A stretch of DNA of 64,000 nt from UBA1479 sp040216635 (GTDB lineage: Bacteria; Pseudomonadota; Alphaproteobacteria; Rhodospirillales; Casp-alpha2), in contig JAVJOU010000026.1 of assembly GCA_040216635.1 (NCBI GenBank), forward strand, positions 62,001 through 126,000, read 5' to 3'. Made by a program: the position numbers and the translations under genes. The first letter of the stretch is position 1. Each line of letters begins with the position of its first letter. Shown here in pieces: positions 35,694 through 43,778 of the stretch. Below the pieces are notes generated by a model. The model searched no databases, had not been told where the DNA came from, and saw nothing but the letters and a program-made list of their open reading frames with translations.

Positions 35694-36387
35694 CTAACCT
35701 TGCAGGATTGTCCTCGTATCAGCCCCACGCCTTCTAGAGAACTCCAGATACGTGCAGTACGGCCTACGTAACGTAACGTGATCCCCTACGTTACATAATG
35801 TAACGCTCCACCGCTTCCGGGCCGCGTTCAACCAAACCCCGCACACGCCCCCTTAAGCTTAAGGCAACGTAACGTAACAGGACGCGGGCGCGTTTGTTCA
35901 GCCATGGGCGTCATCCTTGAAAGGCTCCCCATCCCTTAAGGCCCGGCGGGACCATTTCGCACGGTTTTCGGACGCCCCGCAGCGTGGTCCTCCCTTAACG
36001 TAAAGGGACGCAGACAAGCGCGCCCAAATTCTCCGATTCTCTTCGTCATGACGCGCCTTAAGGGGCGGGCTCCCTACGTAACGTAACGCATCATCGTTTT
36101 CGGCTCGCGTCCGGCGGAATCTCGGCATGCTCTCTTTAGCTAAAGGGAGCGTGACGTAACAGGAAACGGGACGCGTGTGCGGCCATGCCCTTCAATAAGG
36201 TAAGCCCCCTAAAGCTAAAGGCCCGACAAGGGCGATTCGCATCCTTTCCGGCCCATCCCCGGAGGTACGTTCCCTTTAGCTTTAGGGACGGCAGACGTTT
36301 CCCCGATTTCATGACCGTAATTGCGCCCACGCTCGGCGGTGGTGCCGAGCGCTTTAGTGACCACGGAACGGGAAGCGCGTTTCGGCC
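35694..36387. repeat. Iterated palindrome zone before the excisionase-like gene
   Basis: This 694-bp non-coding stretch is packed with recurring motifs. TACGTAACGTAACG occurs at 35765-35778 and 36075-36088, a shorter AACGTAACGTAAC at 35866-35878 and GTTACATAATGTAAC at 35790-35804. A second group is palindromic or inverted: CCTTAAGCTTAAGG (35851-35864), TCCCTTAACGTAAAGGGA (35991-36008), CTTTAGCTAAAG (36134-36145), CCCTAAAGCTAAAGG (36208-36222) and CCCTTTAGCTTTAGGG (36272-36287). Three copies of a block ending in GGGACGCG..GGCCATG or similar precede short open frames near 35902, 36185 and 36388. These look like binding arrays for a DNA-binding protein, such as integrase arm sites, excisionase sites or replication iterons. 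Confidence 0.6.
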
Positions 36388-36744
36388 ATGACATCGGACG
36401 CCAACCACGACACAGCCCTAAACCTAAAGGGCGACATCCCGCCCCGGCGGTACTTGTCGCGCGATGAGGCGGCGGCATGGCTCGGCGTGTCCCCAGACAC
36501 GTTCTCCGGCCTGGGCATCCGTTACGTGGACCTGGGCCCCCGGTGCAGGCGCTGGGACATCGTGGACATTGTCGCCTTTGCCGACGACAATAAGCGGTGC
36601 GACAGCGCCCGGACCTCAGGTAAGAGGAAAAGGCAACCATGCGTATCTTCAAACGCAAAGGCTCACCCTTCTGGTGGGTTACGTGGAACGACCGGAACGG
36701 CAAGCGACATCGCCAAAGTTCTGGAACTAAAGATCGGAAGCTAG
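36388..36744 (+). CDS. Small helix-turn-helix protein, excisionase-like
   Basis: The 118-residue product has a predicted helix-turn-helix at residues 22-62 (YLSRDEAAAWLGVSPDTFSGLGIRYVDLGPRCRRWDIVDIVAF), similar to the DNA-binding fold of excisionases and AlpA/MerR-like regulators. The last third has low complexity and overlaps the integrase gene by 106 bp in another frame. Its start lies at the end of the iterated motif zone, next to the third copy of the GGCCATG-ending block. Such proteins bend DNA and steer integrase towards excision. Exact assignment to Xis is inference. Confidence 0.65.
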   Translation: MTSDANHDTALNLKGDIPPRRYLSRDEAAAWLGVSPDTFSGLGIRYVDLGPRCRRWDIVDIVAFADDNKRCDSARTSGKRKRQPCVSSNAKAHPSGGLRGTTGTASDIAKVLELKIGS

Positions 36745-37712
36745 CGGAGACGCTGGCCGCAAAATGGGTACAAGAGGACTTCCTGAATGAACATTTCGGC
36801 AAGAAACCGGAACTGCCATTCGCCGAAGCCCTGTTGCATTACGCAAAAGCGCAGAAGCGCGATCACCCGAGGCATTTCATGACCAAGACCCGCTACCGCC
36901 TGAGATACCTAGGCGCCCGGTTCGAAGGCTGGAATGTCTCTGACTTCACCTACGGGGCCGTACAAGCGTTTATCAACGAACGGCTGGACACCGTGTCACG
37001 GGGCTCCGTACTCCGGGACACAGCCCTCTTAAAATCGATCCTGAACACCGCCCGGCGCGAGGATTTGACGGACTTCATCCCAAACTTTCCCCGCATCAAG
37101 GCACCCAAGGCCCGTAACCGTTGGCTGACGCCGGAAGAGGAAGCCCGGCTGGTCGCGGCGGCGGCCCCGCACCTACGGCCCCTGATCCGCTTTGCGGTCG
37201 ATACGGGCGGCAGAAGATCGGAGCTGTTGGGACTTGATTGGCGGAACGTCAATCTGGACCAAAAACGAATTACGTTCCGGGATACCAAGAACGGAGAAGA
37301 CCGTTCAATTCGCCTTTGCCAACGGGCGGAGACAACATTACGGGAACTGGGCCCGAAAACATCGGGGCCGGTTTTCACCTACAAGGGCAAGCCCATTCAA
37401 AGCATCAAGACAAGCTTTGGCCGAGCCCGTGAACAGGCGGGGATCGATGATCTTCGCTTCCATGACCTGCGCCATACGTTTGCCTCTCGGCTCGTGCAAG
37501 GGGGCGTGCCGTTATACGAAGTGATGACCCTGACCGGGCATAAATCGCTCGAAATGGCGCAGCGTTATGCCCACCTCGCGCCGGATTTCCAGGAACGTGC
37601 AATCAGCGCCCTGGATGGGTTTGGGCACAATTCGGGCACATCGGAAAGTTATCCCGATGTGGGATCAGGCGCTAAGTACATGAAAGGAAATGGTGCCGCC
37701 TGGGTGACTTGA
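36639..37712 (+). CDS. Tyrosine-family site-specific integrase
   Basis: The 357-residue integrase has an N-terminal arm/core-binding region (residues about 1-160) and the catalytic domain with TGGRRSELLGLDW (R192), TKNGEDRSI (K217), HDLRHTFAS (H275, R278), LTGHKSLEMAQRYAHL (H301 and the nucleophile Y310). All catalytic residues are present. The gene starts inside the preceding reading frame and ends inside attR, so its last residues (GNGAAWVT) and stop codon are encoded by the tRNA-derived core. It inserts the element into the tRNA-Thr 3' end. Confidence 0.93.
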   Translation: MRIFKRKGSPFWWVTWNDRNGKRHRQSSGTKDRKLAETLAAKWVQEDFLNEHFGKKPELPFAEALLHYAKAQKRDHPRHFMTKTRYRLRYLGARFEGWNVSDFTYGAVQAFINERLDTVSRGSVLRDTALLKSILNTARREDLTDFIPNFPRIKAPKARNRWLTPEEEARLVAAAAPHLRPLIRFAVDTGGRRSELLGLDWRNVNLDQKRITFRDTKNGEDRSIRLCQRAETTLRELGPKTSGPVFTYKGKPIQSIKTSFGRAREQAGIDDLRFHDLRHTFASRLVQGGVPLYEVMTLTGHKSLEMAQRYAHLAPDFQERAISALDGFGHNSGTSESYPDVGSGAKYMKGNGAAWVT

Positions 37713-37737
37713 ACACCCGACCCCCGCATTACGAATG
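37687..37737. repeat. attR within tRNA-Thr
   Basis: The 51-bp repeat identical to 28954-29004 covers the 3' half of the tRNA-Thr gene, including the encoded CCA and the TPsiC and anticodon arms. It also holds the integrase stop codon. Together with attL it defines the element; integration leaves the tRNA intact because the element supplies the missing part. Confidence 0.88.
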
Positions 37738-37766
37738 CGATGCTCTACCAGCTGAGCTAAGGCGGC
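37691..37766 (-). tRNA. tRNA-Thr(CGT)
   Basis: On the minus strand the 76 nt fold as a canonical tRNA: acceptor GCCGCC pairs with GGCGGC before the encoded ACCA end, D-arm with TAGCTCAGCTGGTAGA, anticodon loop TTCGTAA with anticodon CGT, and TPsiC arm with GGTGTTCAAGTCACC. Anticodon CGT reads ACG (threonine). It is also the integration site of the adjacent island. Confidence 0.95.
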
Positions 37767-37861
37767 GACGCGACAATTCAGCGCGTTTTCAAGGCGGAAA
37801 CTCTATCAGGTGCCGCGCCAAGTCAAGCCCAATTGCATCTGCTCTGTATTATCTGCGCGGA

Positions 37862-39262
37862 TCAGCCCTTATCGCCCGTGTCGGGGGCCGGCAGACGGGC
37901 CGTGCCACCGGCCAGCCAACCGTCACCGGCGATGTCGCCGCCACCGGATGACAGCGGCCCCGTATGGGGCGGTGTGCGCCAAGCATAGCCGTCGAACTGC
38001 CCGCAATTGGCACAGGTGACCGTCCATTGGGCCGTGGCATTGCCGCAGGTACCGCAGACCCAGGCATTGTCGGGGCCGGCCGTGGCCGCACGCAACAGCC
38101 ACTCACGGCCCTGAACGGGATCTTCCTGTTCGTTTTCCGCGACCTGGGCCTGCAGGCGCAGTGCCCGGCCGGCGTATCCGTCATCGCCGCCGTCGGCCAG
38201 CACCAGATCAAGGTGCTTACGGGCTTCGCCCCACAAGCCCGCATCGACGGCTGCCTGCGCCAGGGCAAGGTGGCTTTCCGGATGATCCGGGTTGGCGCGG
38301 GCCAGCTTTTCCAACGCCTTGACCGCCGCCAGGGCGTCTTCGGCCCGGCGGGCGGTCAGATATTCGACAACCAGGTCCGGGTGCGGGGCCGAAATCCAGG
38401 CCTTTTCGATCAACCCTGCCGCCCGCCGGTCCTTGCCGTCGGCCGCCAACAGGTGGGCCAGACGCGCCGCCGCCGGTGTCAGGTCTGGCGCCAGATCATG
38501 AGCCTGGCGCAGGTGCTTGAACTCGGATGCCGGGTCGCCGTTGGCCCGTGCCTGGCGGGCCTGCTCGAAGGCCAGAACCCCCTTGCGCCGGTCCGCCGTG
38601 GTGCGGTCGACCAGACGCCTGCGGCCCAACTCGTCATTGGTCACGCTGGCGTCCAGCCATTGTCCCGATTGCGCCTGCAGATCGAACAAGGTGGTCGCGA
38701 CCCATTCGCTGTTGGGGCGCAAACGGTAGGCACGGCGCGCCAATTCAAGCGCTTTGTCCCGATCACCCTTTGCCAGGGCCTGGGACAGCAGGCCGCGCAG
38801 GCCGAGAAATTCCGTTTCCGAACGTTCCGACATGGCCTTGAAGAAACCTTCGGCGGCTTTGTCGTCGCCGCTCAATTGCGCCGCCTGCGCCGACAGCAAC
38901 ATGGTCAGGGGCGGTTCATTCAACAAAACCTCGGCCCGCTTGGAATGTTTCTGCGCTTCCGACGGATCGCCGGCGGCAACCGCCACCATGCCGCGGGTCA
39001 GCGCATCATAGCCGCGCCGGCGGCGCCGTTCGCGCCATGCGGAGGCCAGATTCCCGGGCGTGTTGCGAAGCACGATCCATGCCCGGTAAAGCCCCGCCGA
39101 AACCGCCATCAACACGGCGACAACGGCGATCATCAGGGCCGCCGAAGTTTCGATCTGATAGCCCCGCCATTGGGCACGGATTTCGCCGGGATTGTCCGTC
39201 AGCCACAGGACAGCGGCAATTACCAGGGCAAGAAAGACCAGAAAGCGGAGGGCTTTGATCAT
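37862..39262 (-). CDS. hemY: HemY-like TPR membrane protein
   Basis: The 466-residue product has two N-terminal membrane segments (residues about 5-21 and 41-62), typical of HemY, then a long helical TPR-like region. A C-terminal zinc ribbon is visible as CGTCGN and CANCGQFDGYAW, which is a feature of alphaproteobacterial HemY. Its role in haem synthesis is inferred mainly from its place after hemC, hemD and Mic60; it is not the oxygen-dependent protoporphyrinogen oxidase that shares the name. It starts 10 bp after the Mic60 gene. Confidence 0.88.
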   Translation of the reverse strand: MIKALRFLVFLALVIAAVLWLTDNPGEIRAQWRGYQIETSAALMIAVVAVLMAVSAGLYRAWIVLRNTPGNLASAWRERRRRRGYDALTRGMVAVAAGDPSEAQKHSKRAEVLLNEPPLTMLLSAQAAQLSGDDKAAEGFFKAMSERSETEFLGLRGLLSQALAKGDRDKALELARRAYRLRPNSEWVATTLFDLQAQSGQWLDASVTNDELGRRRLVDRTTADRRKGVLAFEQARQARANGDPASEFKHLRQAHDLAPDLTPAAARLAHLLAADGKDRRAAGLIEKAWISAPHPDLVVEYLTARRAEDALAAVKALEKLARANPDHPESHLALAQAAVDAGLWGEARKHLDLVLADGGDDGYAGRALRLQAQVAENEQEDPVQGREWLLRAATAGPDNAWVCGTCGNATAQWTVTCANCGQFDGYAWRTPPHTGPLSSGGGDIAGDGWLAGGTARLPAPDTGDKG

Positions 39263-39271
39263 TATGTGTCC

Positions 39272-40684
39272 TCAGCCGCCGGCCTTGGCTGGGGCCAGCA
39301 AGGACAAGGCATGGATATGCAGGTTGGCGACCGCCTGTTCGGCGACCAGACGGGCATCCGCCGCCCGAAGCCAGGGAGCCACAACTTCGGCCGGTTTGCC
39401 TTTCAACAGCTTGATCGCGTCCGTCGCCGCGCGCAGGTCGCCCGCCGACAACAAGACATCGACCCGCGCCACCAGCGCATCCACGGAATCATCCGGTGCG
39501 GCCTCGCCGACCCGCCGCACGGTCACCAGCGACGACAGCTTGGCCGCCGCCTCGGCGATCCAGCCTTCGCCGCCGGCGGCCCCGGCAGCAGTGACGATGG
39601 GGCCCGCCAGGGTCTTGAACCGGGTGCGCAACACCGCCAGGGACGCGACCCCCGTTTCCGCCTGGGGTGCTAAATCCGACACCGCCTGCGCGATTGCGGG
39701 GCGGCCTTCGGCCAGCGCCTTAAGGGCTTCCAGATCATCGGCGAACGGCCGGCCCAGGCGCATGGCATCCCGCAATTGCGCCACGGCCAGCACAATGGCC
39801 CGCGCGGCGGCATCGCTGCCGGCCCCGGTATGACCGTCCGTTTCTTTTTCCAAACGTTTCAAACGCGCCGCCATATCGTCCAGGGCCGCCATCACATCCG
39901 GATCGGGCGCGACCGGTGCAGACGTGCTGCCCGGCGTCTGGTTCGACCCTTTTTCGATTTGCTCGACCCGCTGGCTCAATGCGCCGACTGGGCCGCCGCC
40001 TTTTTCCAGTTCCGCCAACCGGTCGGACAGGGCAATCAGCGATTCCTTGGCAAGGTCCTTGCTTGCGGGTGCATCCGCCGCCTTGACCAGATTGCGTGCC
40101 TCCGCCACGGCGTTTTCAACCTCAGCCAGGCGGGTCATCAGTGTTTTCAATTCTGCTTGGAACCGGGCGCGTTCCTGTTCCAATTGCTTAAGCGTGCCCG
40201 ACTTTTCCGTCGCCAGGCTTTTGGTCTGCTGCTCAAGAGCCTGGACGCGGCCGGTCAATTGACCGATCACCGGCGCAGGTTCGCCCGCCGGTGCCAGGGC
40301 CGGGAAAACCTCGGCGACGTGTTCGGACCACCACGGCCAGGTCACGGCGGCGACCGCAACAGCCAGACCCAACCCCAACGTCAACCAAGCCAGAGTGCGG
40401 GCAGCCCCCGCCGTGCGTGTGGGCGGCGGCACATAAGCTAGGGTCGGATCCGGAATCTGGACCGGATCGGGCGCAACCGTGTTATCCGCACCCTTAGGGG
40501 ATGCTTCGGCCGCGGCCGCTTTTGGCGCCGCCTGCGGCTGTTCTTTCACGGGGTCTTTTTTCGCCGCATCTGACTGGGCTTTTTTCTGTGCCGCAGTTTT
40601 GGCCGTACCCGTGGTTTTACCCGCCGTTCGGCCCTTCGCCGGGGACCGCTTGGCGCCGCTGCGTGATTTGGGCGGGGTGGTCAT
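39272..40684 (-). CDS. Mic60/mitofilin-like inner-membrane protein
   Basis: The 470-residue protein has a Lys/Ala/Pro-rich cytosolic start, a single membrane helix (about residues 97-118) and a long coiled-coil periplasmic segment (around 140-280, with QLTGRVQALEQQTKSLATEKSGTLKQLEQERARFQAELKTL) before the C-terminal mitofilin domain. Alphaproteobacterial Mic60 shapes inner-membrane folds and contacts outer-membrane proteins; it is commonly placed between hemD and hemY, as here. The operon context supports the call even though overall similarity is low. Confidence 0.82.
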   Translation of the reverse strand: MTTPPKSRSGAKRSPAKGRTAGKTTGTAKTAAQKKAQSDAAKKDPVKEQPQAAPKAAAAEASPKGADNTVAPDPVQIPDPTLAYVPPPTRTAGAARTLAWLTLGLGLAVAVAAVTWPWWSEHVAEVFPALAPAGEPAPVIGQLTGRVQALEQQTKSLATEKSGTLKQLEQERARFQAELKTLMTRLAEVENAVAEARNLVKAADAPASKDLAKESLIALSDRLAELEKGGGPVGALSQRVEQIEKGSNQTPGSTSAPVAPDPDVMAALDDMAARLKRLEKETDGHTGAGSDAAARAIVLAVAQLRDAMRLGRPFADDLEALKALAEGRPAIAQAVSDLAPQAETGVASLAVLRTRFKTLAGPIVTAAGAAGGEGWIAEAAAKLSSLVTVRRVGEAAPDDSVDALVARVDVLLSAGDLRAATDAIKLLKGKPAEVVAPWLRAADARLVAEQAVANLHIHALSLLAPAKAGG

Positions 40685-40823
40685 GATCGGATGGCTCCCA
40701 TCTGGTCTTTATCGCCGTGATGCACTGTCCGGCACCGCATCCGGTTTCGGGGCCGGCATTCGTTGTCGTCAAGGTACGTGGCCCCGCATCCGCACGCAAG
40801 GCGTGACAGCCCGCGGAACACGT

Positions 40824-41555
40824 TCAAATCATCAAGTCCGTCAGCGTATCGAACAGACTGTCTTCGGTCGGTTCTGGGGCAACCCGAACGGCCCCCCAGG
40901 GCCGGCCGGCCCTGGCCGCCACATTGGCGCTAAGACACAATGCCGTCGCCCTGCCCAGGGCATCGCCCAGCCCCGCGGCCCCGGCAAGCTCCCGGAACAG
41001 GGCCGCCGTCCGGGGGGAATACAGCATCACCGCACAGGCGGCATCACCGGCCCCGCACCGGATTATCGCACCGTGCGCCGCTTCGGGCAGGTTTTCGGCC
41101 GCGCGGGCCTCGTACAGAACCTCCCGGCGATAGCCGAACCCATCCGCCCCCAAGACCCCCGCCAGATCACCCGCAACCTTGGTTCCCGCCACATGCAGCA
41201 GGTCGCCTTCCTCCGGCCGCAGACGGGCCGCCGCCAGCCGTGCCAGATCATCGACATCGCCGCCCGCACTTTCCACATTGGCCAATCCGGCCGCCTGTGC
41301 CGCCCGGGCCGTAGCATCACCGACACAAAGCACGGACAGGTCCGGAATACGCCTCCCCATTCGACCCGCCAGAGCACGTGCGCCATTGGCGCTGGTCAGC
41401 AACAGGGCCTGAACGCCGGCAAGATCAAGGGGCGGGCCCGGCGTTATGTGAACGGTCATCAAAGGGGCGATGACCGCTTCATGACCAAGCTCCGTGACGC
41501 GCCGCGCCGTTTCGGCGGCATCCAATTCCGGGCGCGTAATGATTATTTTCACCAT
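40824..41555 (-). CDS. hemD: Uroporphyrinogen-III synthase
   Basis: This 243-residue enzyme closes hydroxymethylbilane into uroporphyrinogen III. The family is poorly conserved, but the IITRPELDAAETARRVTELGHEAVIAPL start, LLLTSANGARAL, and the later GDLLHVAGTKVAGDL (flexible linker side) are typical, and the position directly after hemC is decisive. The gap of 2 bp after hemC means the two are translated together. It is followed by Mic60 and hemY. Confidence 0.9.
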   Translation of the reverse strand: MVKIIITRPELDAAETARRVTELGHEAVIAPLMTVHITPGPPLDLAGVQALLLTSANGARALAGRMGRRIPDLSVLCVGDATARAAQAAGLANVESAGGDVDDLARLAAARLRPEEGDLLHVAGTKVAGDLAGVLGADGFGYRREVLYEARAAENLPEAAHGAIIRCGAGDAACAVMLYSPRTAALFRELAGAAGLGDALGRATALCLSANVAARAGRPWGAVRVAPEPTEDSLFDTLTDLMI

Positions 41556-41557
41556 GG

Positions 41558-42529
41558 TCAGGTCGCGCCGCCGTCCGGGCCGGGATCGTCCAAAAACCCG
41601 GGCCCGGCCAGGCTTTTTAGCTGTTCACCCAGGTCCCATCCCAATTGATATGCATCGCACGCCAAGCCCCGGTTTTCCAAACGATGAACCGCACTACCAT
41701 CCCCCCGTGCGACCAAGCCCCGCAGGGTCATTTCGGTGCCGTCCTGGGACAAGTCCGCCAAGCCGCCGATCGGCGTGCGGCAGGACCCGTCCAAGGCTTC
41801 CAGCATGGCCCGTTCCGCCGTGACGCGGGCCGCCGTCGACCCGTGATTGATCGCATCCAGCAATTCCAGCACCCGGTCGTCCCCGGCGCGGCAGGTGATG
41901 GCGACCGCCCCTTGGGCAACGGCCGGCAGCATGTCGCCCGGATCGATGGCGCTGCGGATCACATCGGACCGGCCCAGCCGATTCAACCCGGCGCAGGCCA
42001 AAATGGTGGCATCGGCCTGACCTTCCGCCAGTTTGGCCAGCCGCGTCTGCACGTTGCCGCGAAAGGTCACACATGTCAGATCCGGGCGGCGGTGCAGAAT
42101 CTGCGCCTGGCGGCGGACCGAGGCCGTGCCGACCACGGCCCCTTCGGGCAGATCGGCCAAGGTTTGGTATTTTTCCGAAATGAAGGCGTCGCGCGGGTCT
42201 TCCCGTTCCAGCACGGCGGCGATGACGATGCCGTCAGGCATCCAGGTTTCCAGATCCTTCATGGAATGAACGGCAAGATCGATCCGCCGGTCCAGAAGGG
42301 CGCGGTCGATTTCCTTGGAAAACAGACCCTTGCCGCCGATATCCGCAAGCGGGCGGTCGAGTATCAGATCGCCCGTGGTCTTGATTTCGACGATTTCCGT
42401 GGGGCCCATCGGCGTTGGGTCGCCATGCGCCGCCGCGATCAAGGCGCAGGTTTCATGCGCCTGGGCCAGCGCCAGGGGGCTGCCCCGGGTGCCGATGCGC
42501 AGGGATTGGGAATGGGCGGGTTCGGTCAT
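41558..42529 (-). CDS. hemC: Hydroxymethylbilane synthase (porphobilinogen deaminase)
   Basis: The 323-residue enzyme joins four porphobilinogens on its dipyrromethane cofactor, attached to the cysteine in DGSCRTPIGG. Other diagnostic segments are LRIGTRGSPLALAQA, GLFSKEIDRALLDRRIDLAVHSMKD, GTASVRRQAQ and RGNVQTRLAKL. The start at 42529 was chosen because the longer ORF (to 43441) runs through the divergent tsaD gene. It is divergent from tsaD and begins the hemC-hemD-Mic60-hemY operon. Confidence 0.96.
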   Translation of the reverse strand: MTEPAHSQSLRIGTRGSPLALAQAHETCALIAAAHGDPTPMGPTEIVEIKTTGDLILDRPLADIGGKGLFSKEIDRALLDRRIDLAVHSMKDLETWMPDGIVIAAVLEREDPRDAFISEKYQTLADLPEGAVVGTASVRRQAQILHRRPDLTCVTFRGNVQTRLAKLAEGQADATILACAGLNRLGRSDVIRSAIDPGDMLPAVAQGAVAITCRAGDDRVLELLDAINHGSTAARVTAERAMLEALDGSCRTPIGGLADLSQDGTEMTLRGLVARGDGSAVHRLENRGLACDAYQLGWDLGEQLKSLAGPGFLDDPGPDGGAT

Positions 42530-42637
42530 ATGGGTCGGGTCCGGCGTCGAAAAACCTTGCGGGGATCGGGGGGCGACAGAGTAAAGTCCCCGGCCATCGC
42601 CGCAACAACGAATTATCCTAACGGGAATTTCCCCGCC

Positions 42638-43708
42638 ATGCGCGTTCTGGGCATTGAAACCAGCTGTGACGAAACCGCCGCCGCCATTGTAACGGACGGG
42701 CGCGAGGTTCTGTCGAACATCGTCCATCAGCAACTGGCCGACCATCAGCCCTTCGCCGGCGTGGTGCCCGAGGTCGCGGCCCGTGCCCATCTGGATCAGG
42801 TCGACGCCGTAGTCGCGGCCGCCCTGGAACAATCCGCAACCAAAACCGGAGACGGCTGGGACGGGATCGATGCCGTCGCCGCCACGGCTGGGCCCGGGCT
42901 GATCGGCGGCGTGCTGGTCGGCGTGATGACCGCCAAGGCCCTGGCCGCCGCGCGGGGCCTGCCGTTTATCGCCGTCAATCACTTGGAAGCCCATGCCCTG
43001 ACGGCGCGGCTGACGGATGATGTGCCTTTCCCCTATCTGTTGCTGCTGGTGTCCGGCGGTCATTGCCAGTTGCTGGTGGTCGAAGGGGTCGGCAACTACC
43101 GCCGGCTCGGCACCACCATCGACGATGCGGTCGGCGAGGCCTTCGACAAAACCGCCAAGATGCTGGGCCTGGGCTATCCCGGTGGCCCGGCGGTGGAGCA
43201 GACGGCCCTTGCGGGCGATCCCACGCGGTTCGATTTGCCGCGTCCCATGAAAGGGCGCGACGGCTGCGATTTTTCTTTTTCCGGCCTCAAGACCCGGGTC
43301 CGCATGGCGATCGAAGGATTGCCGCCCGGGCCCATGCAGGACCGGGATGTGGCCGATCTTTGCGCCTCGTTCCAGCAGGCGGTCGCCGACGTTCTGGCCG
43401 AGCGCACGGGACGCGCCATCGAACGGTTCCAGGCCGATCATCCGGGCGGCTCGACCCTGGTTGTGGCCGGCGGCGTCGCCGCCAATCAGGCAATCCGTGA
43501 ACGGCTTGAGGGACTGGCCGCATCCAACGGCCTTGCCTTTGCCGCGCCCGCCCCGGCACTCTGCACCGACAACGGGGCCATGGTCGCCTGGGCCGGAGTT
43601 GAACGTTTTCGCTTGGGCCTGATCGACGGCATGGATTTCCGGCCGCGTCCACGCTGGCCCCTGGATCCGGATGCACCCAAGGCAACCGGCGCCGGCGTGA
43701 AAGCTTAA
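42638..43708 (+). CDS. tsaD: tRNA N6-threonylcarbamoyladenosine transferase subunit TsaD
   Basis: The 356-residue enzyme adds threonylcarbamoyl to A37 of ANN-decoding tRNAs. The ASKHA-fold landmarks are VLGIETSCDETAAAIV, the metal-binding HxxxH in NHLEAHAL, LLLVSGGHCQL and GVAANQAIRERL. At 356 residues it has normal length. The start is at 42638; the longer upstream frame overlaps hemC and is not supported. It is followed by gpsA 70 bp away, a frequent pairing. Confidence 0.96.
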   Translation: MRVLGIETSCDETAAAIVTDGREVLSNIVHQQLADHQPFAGVVPEVAARAHLDQVDAVVAAALEQSATKTGDGWDGIDAVAATAGPGLIGGVLVGVMTAKALAAARGLPFIAVNHLEAHALTARLTDDVPFPYLLLLVSGGHCQLLVVEGVGNYRRLGTTIDDAVGEAFDKTAKMLGLGYPGGPAVEQTALAGDPTRFDLPRPMKGRDGCDFSFSGLKTRVRMAIEGLPPGPMQDRDVADLCASFQQAVADVLAERTGRAIERFQADHPGGSTLVVAGGVAANQAIRERLEGLAASNGLAFAAPAPALCTDNGAMVAWAGVERFRLGLIDGMDFRPRPRWPLDPDAPKATGAGVKA

Positions 43709-43778
43709 ACAGGCTTCCGGCCAACACTTTCTCTTCCGGGGCTTCCCAGGACTTCACCCGGCCATTAAAAGGGACGCC

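Larger units (their letters stand above)
28954..37737. mobile_element. tRNA-Thr-integrated genomic island carrying a type II-C CRISPR-Cas9 system
   Basis: The element spans 8.8 kb between two identical 51-bp repeats. The right repeat (37687-37737) lies in an intact tRNA-Thr(CGT) gene, and the left repeat (28954-29004) is the 3' portion of that tRNA (from the CCA end through the anticodon loop) left behind after integration. A tyrosine integrase gene ends inside the right repeat, next to the tRNA, as in many tRNA-targeting elements, and a small HTH/excisionase-like gene precedes it. Inside are a tracrRNA, cas9, cas1, cas2, a 20-repeat array, one 112-aa ORF and an iterated-palindrome zone. No transfer, replication or phage structural genes are seen, so mobility may depend on a helper. 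Confidence 0.85.

Noticed and set aside
35898..36128. A minus-strand 76-residue frame in the palindrome zone.
   Set aside because: It has no ribosome-binding site or recognisable composition, and it crosses the palindromic repeats.
36185..36391. A 68-residue open frame within the iterated-palindrome zone.
   Set aside because: It is made mainly of the repeated block and ends just past the start of the excisionase-like gene; composition is not protein-like. It is better read as a duplicated start region.
28954..37737. A prophage.
   Set aside because: No capsid, tail, terminase or lysis genes are seen between the att sites.
41645..42637. The tsaD frame extended upstream to give a 687-residue protein.
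   Set aside because: The extension overlaps hemC in antisense and has no homology to the N-terminus of TsaD, which starts at VLGIETSCDE.
42530..43441. The hemC frame extended upstream to give a 627-residue protein.
   Set aside because: It runs antisense through tsaD; the normal HemC start follows at 42529.
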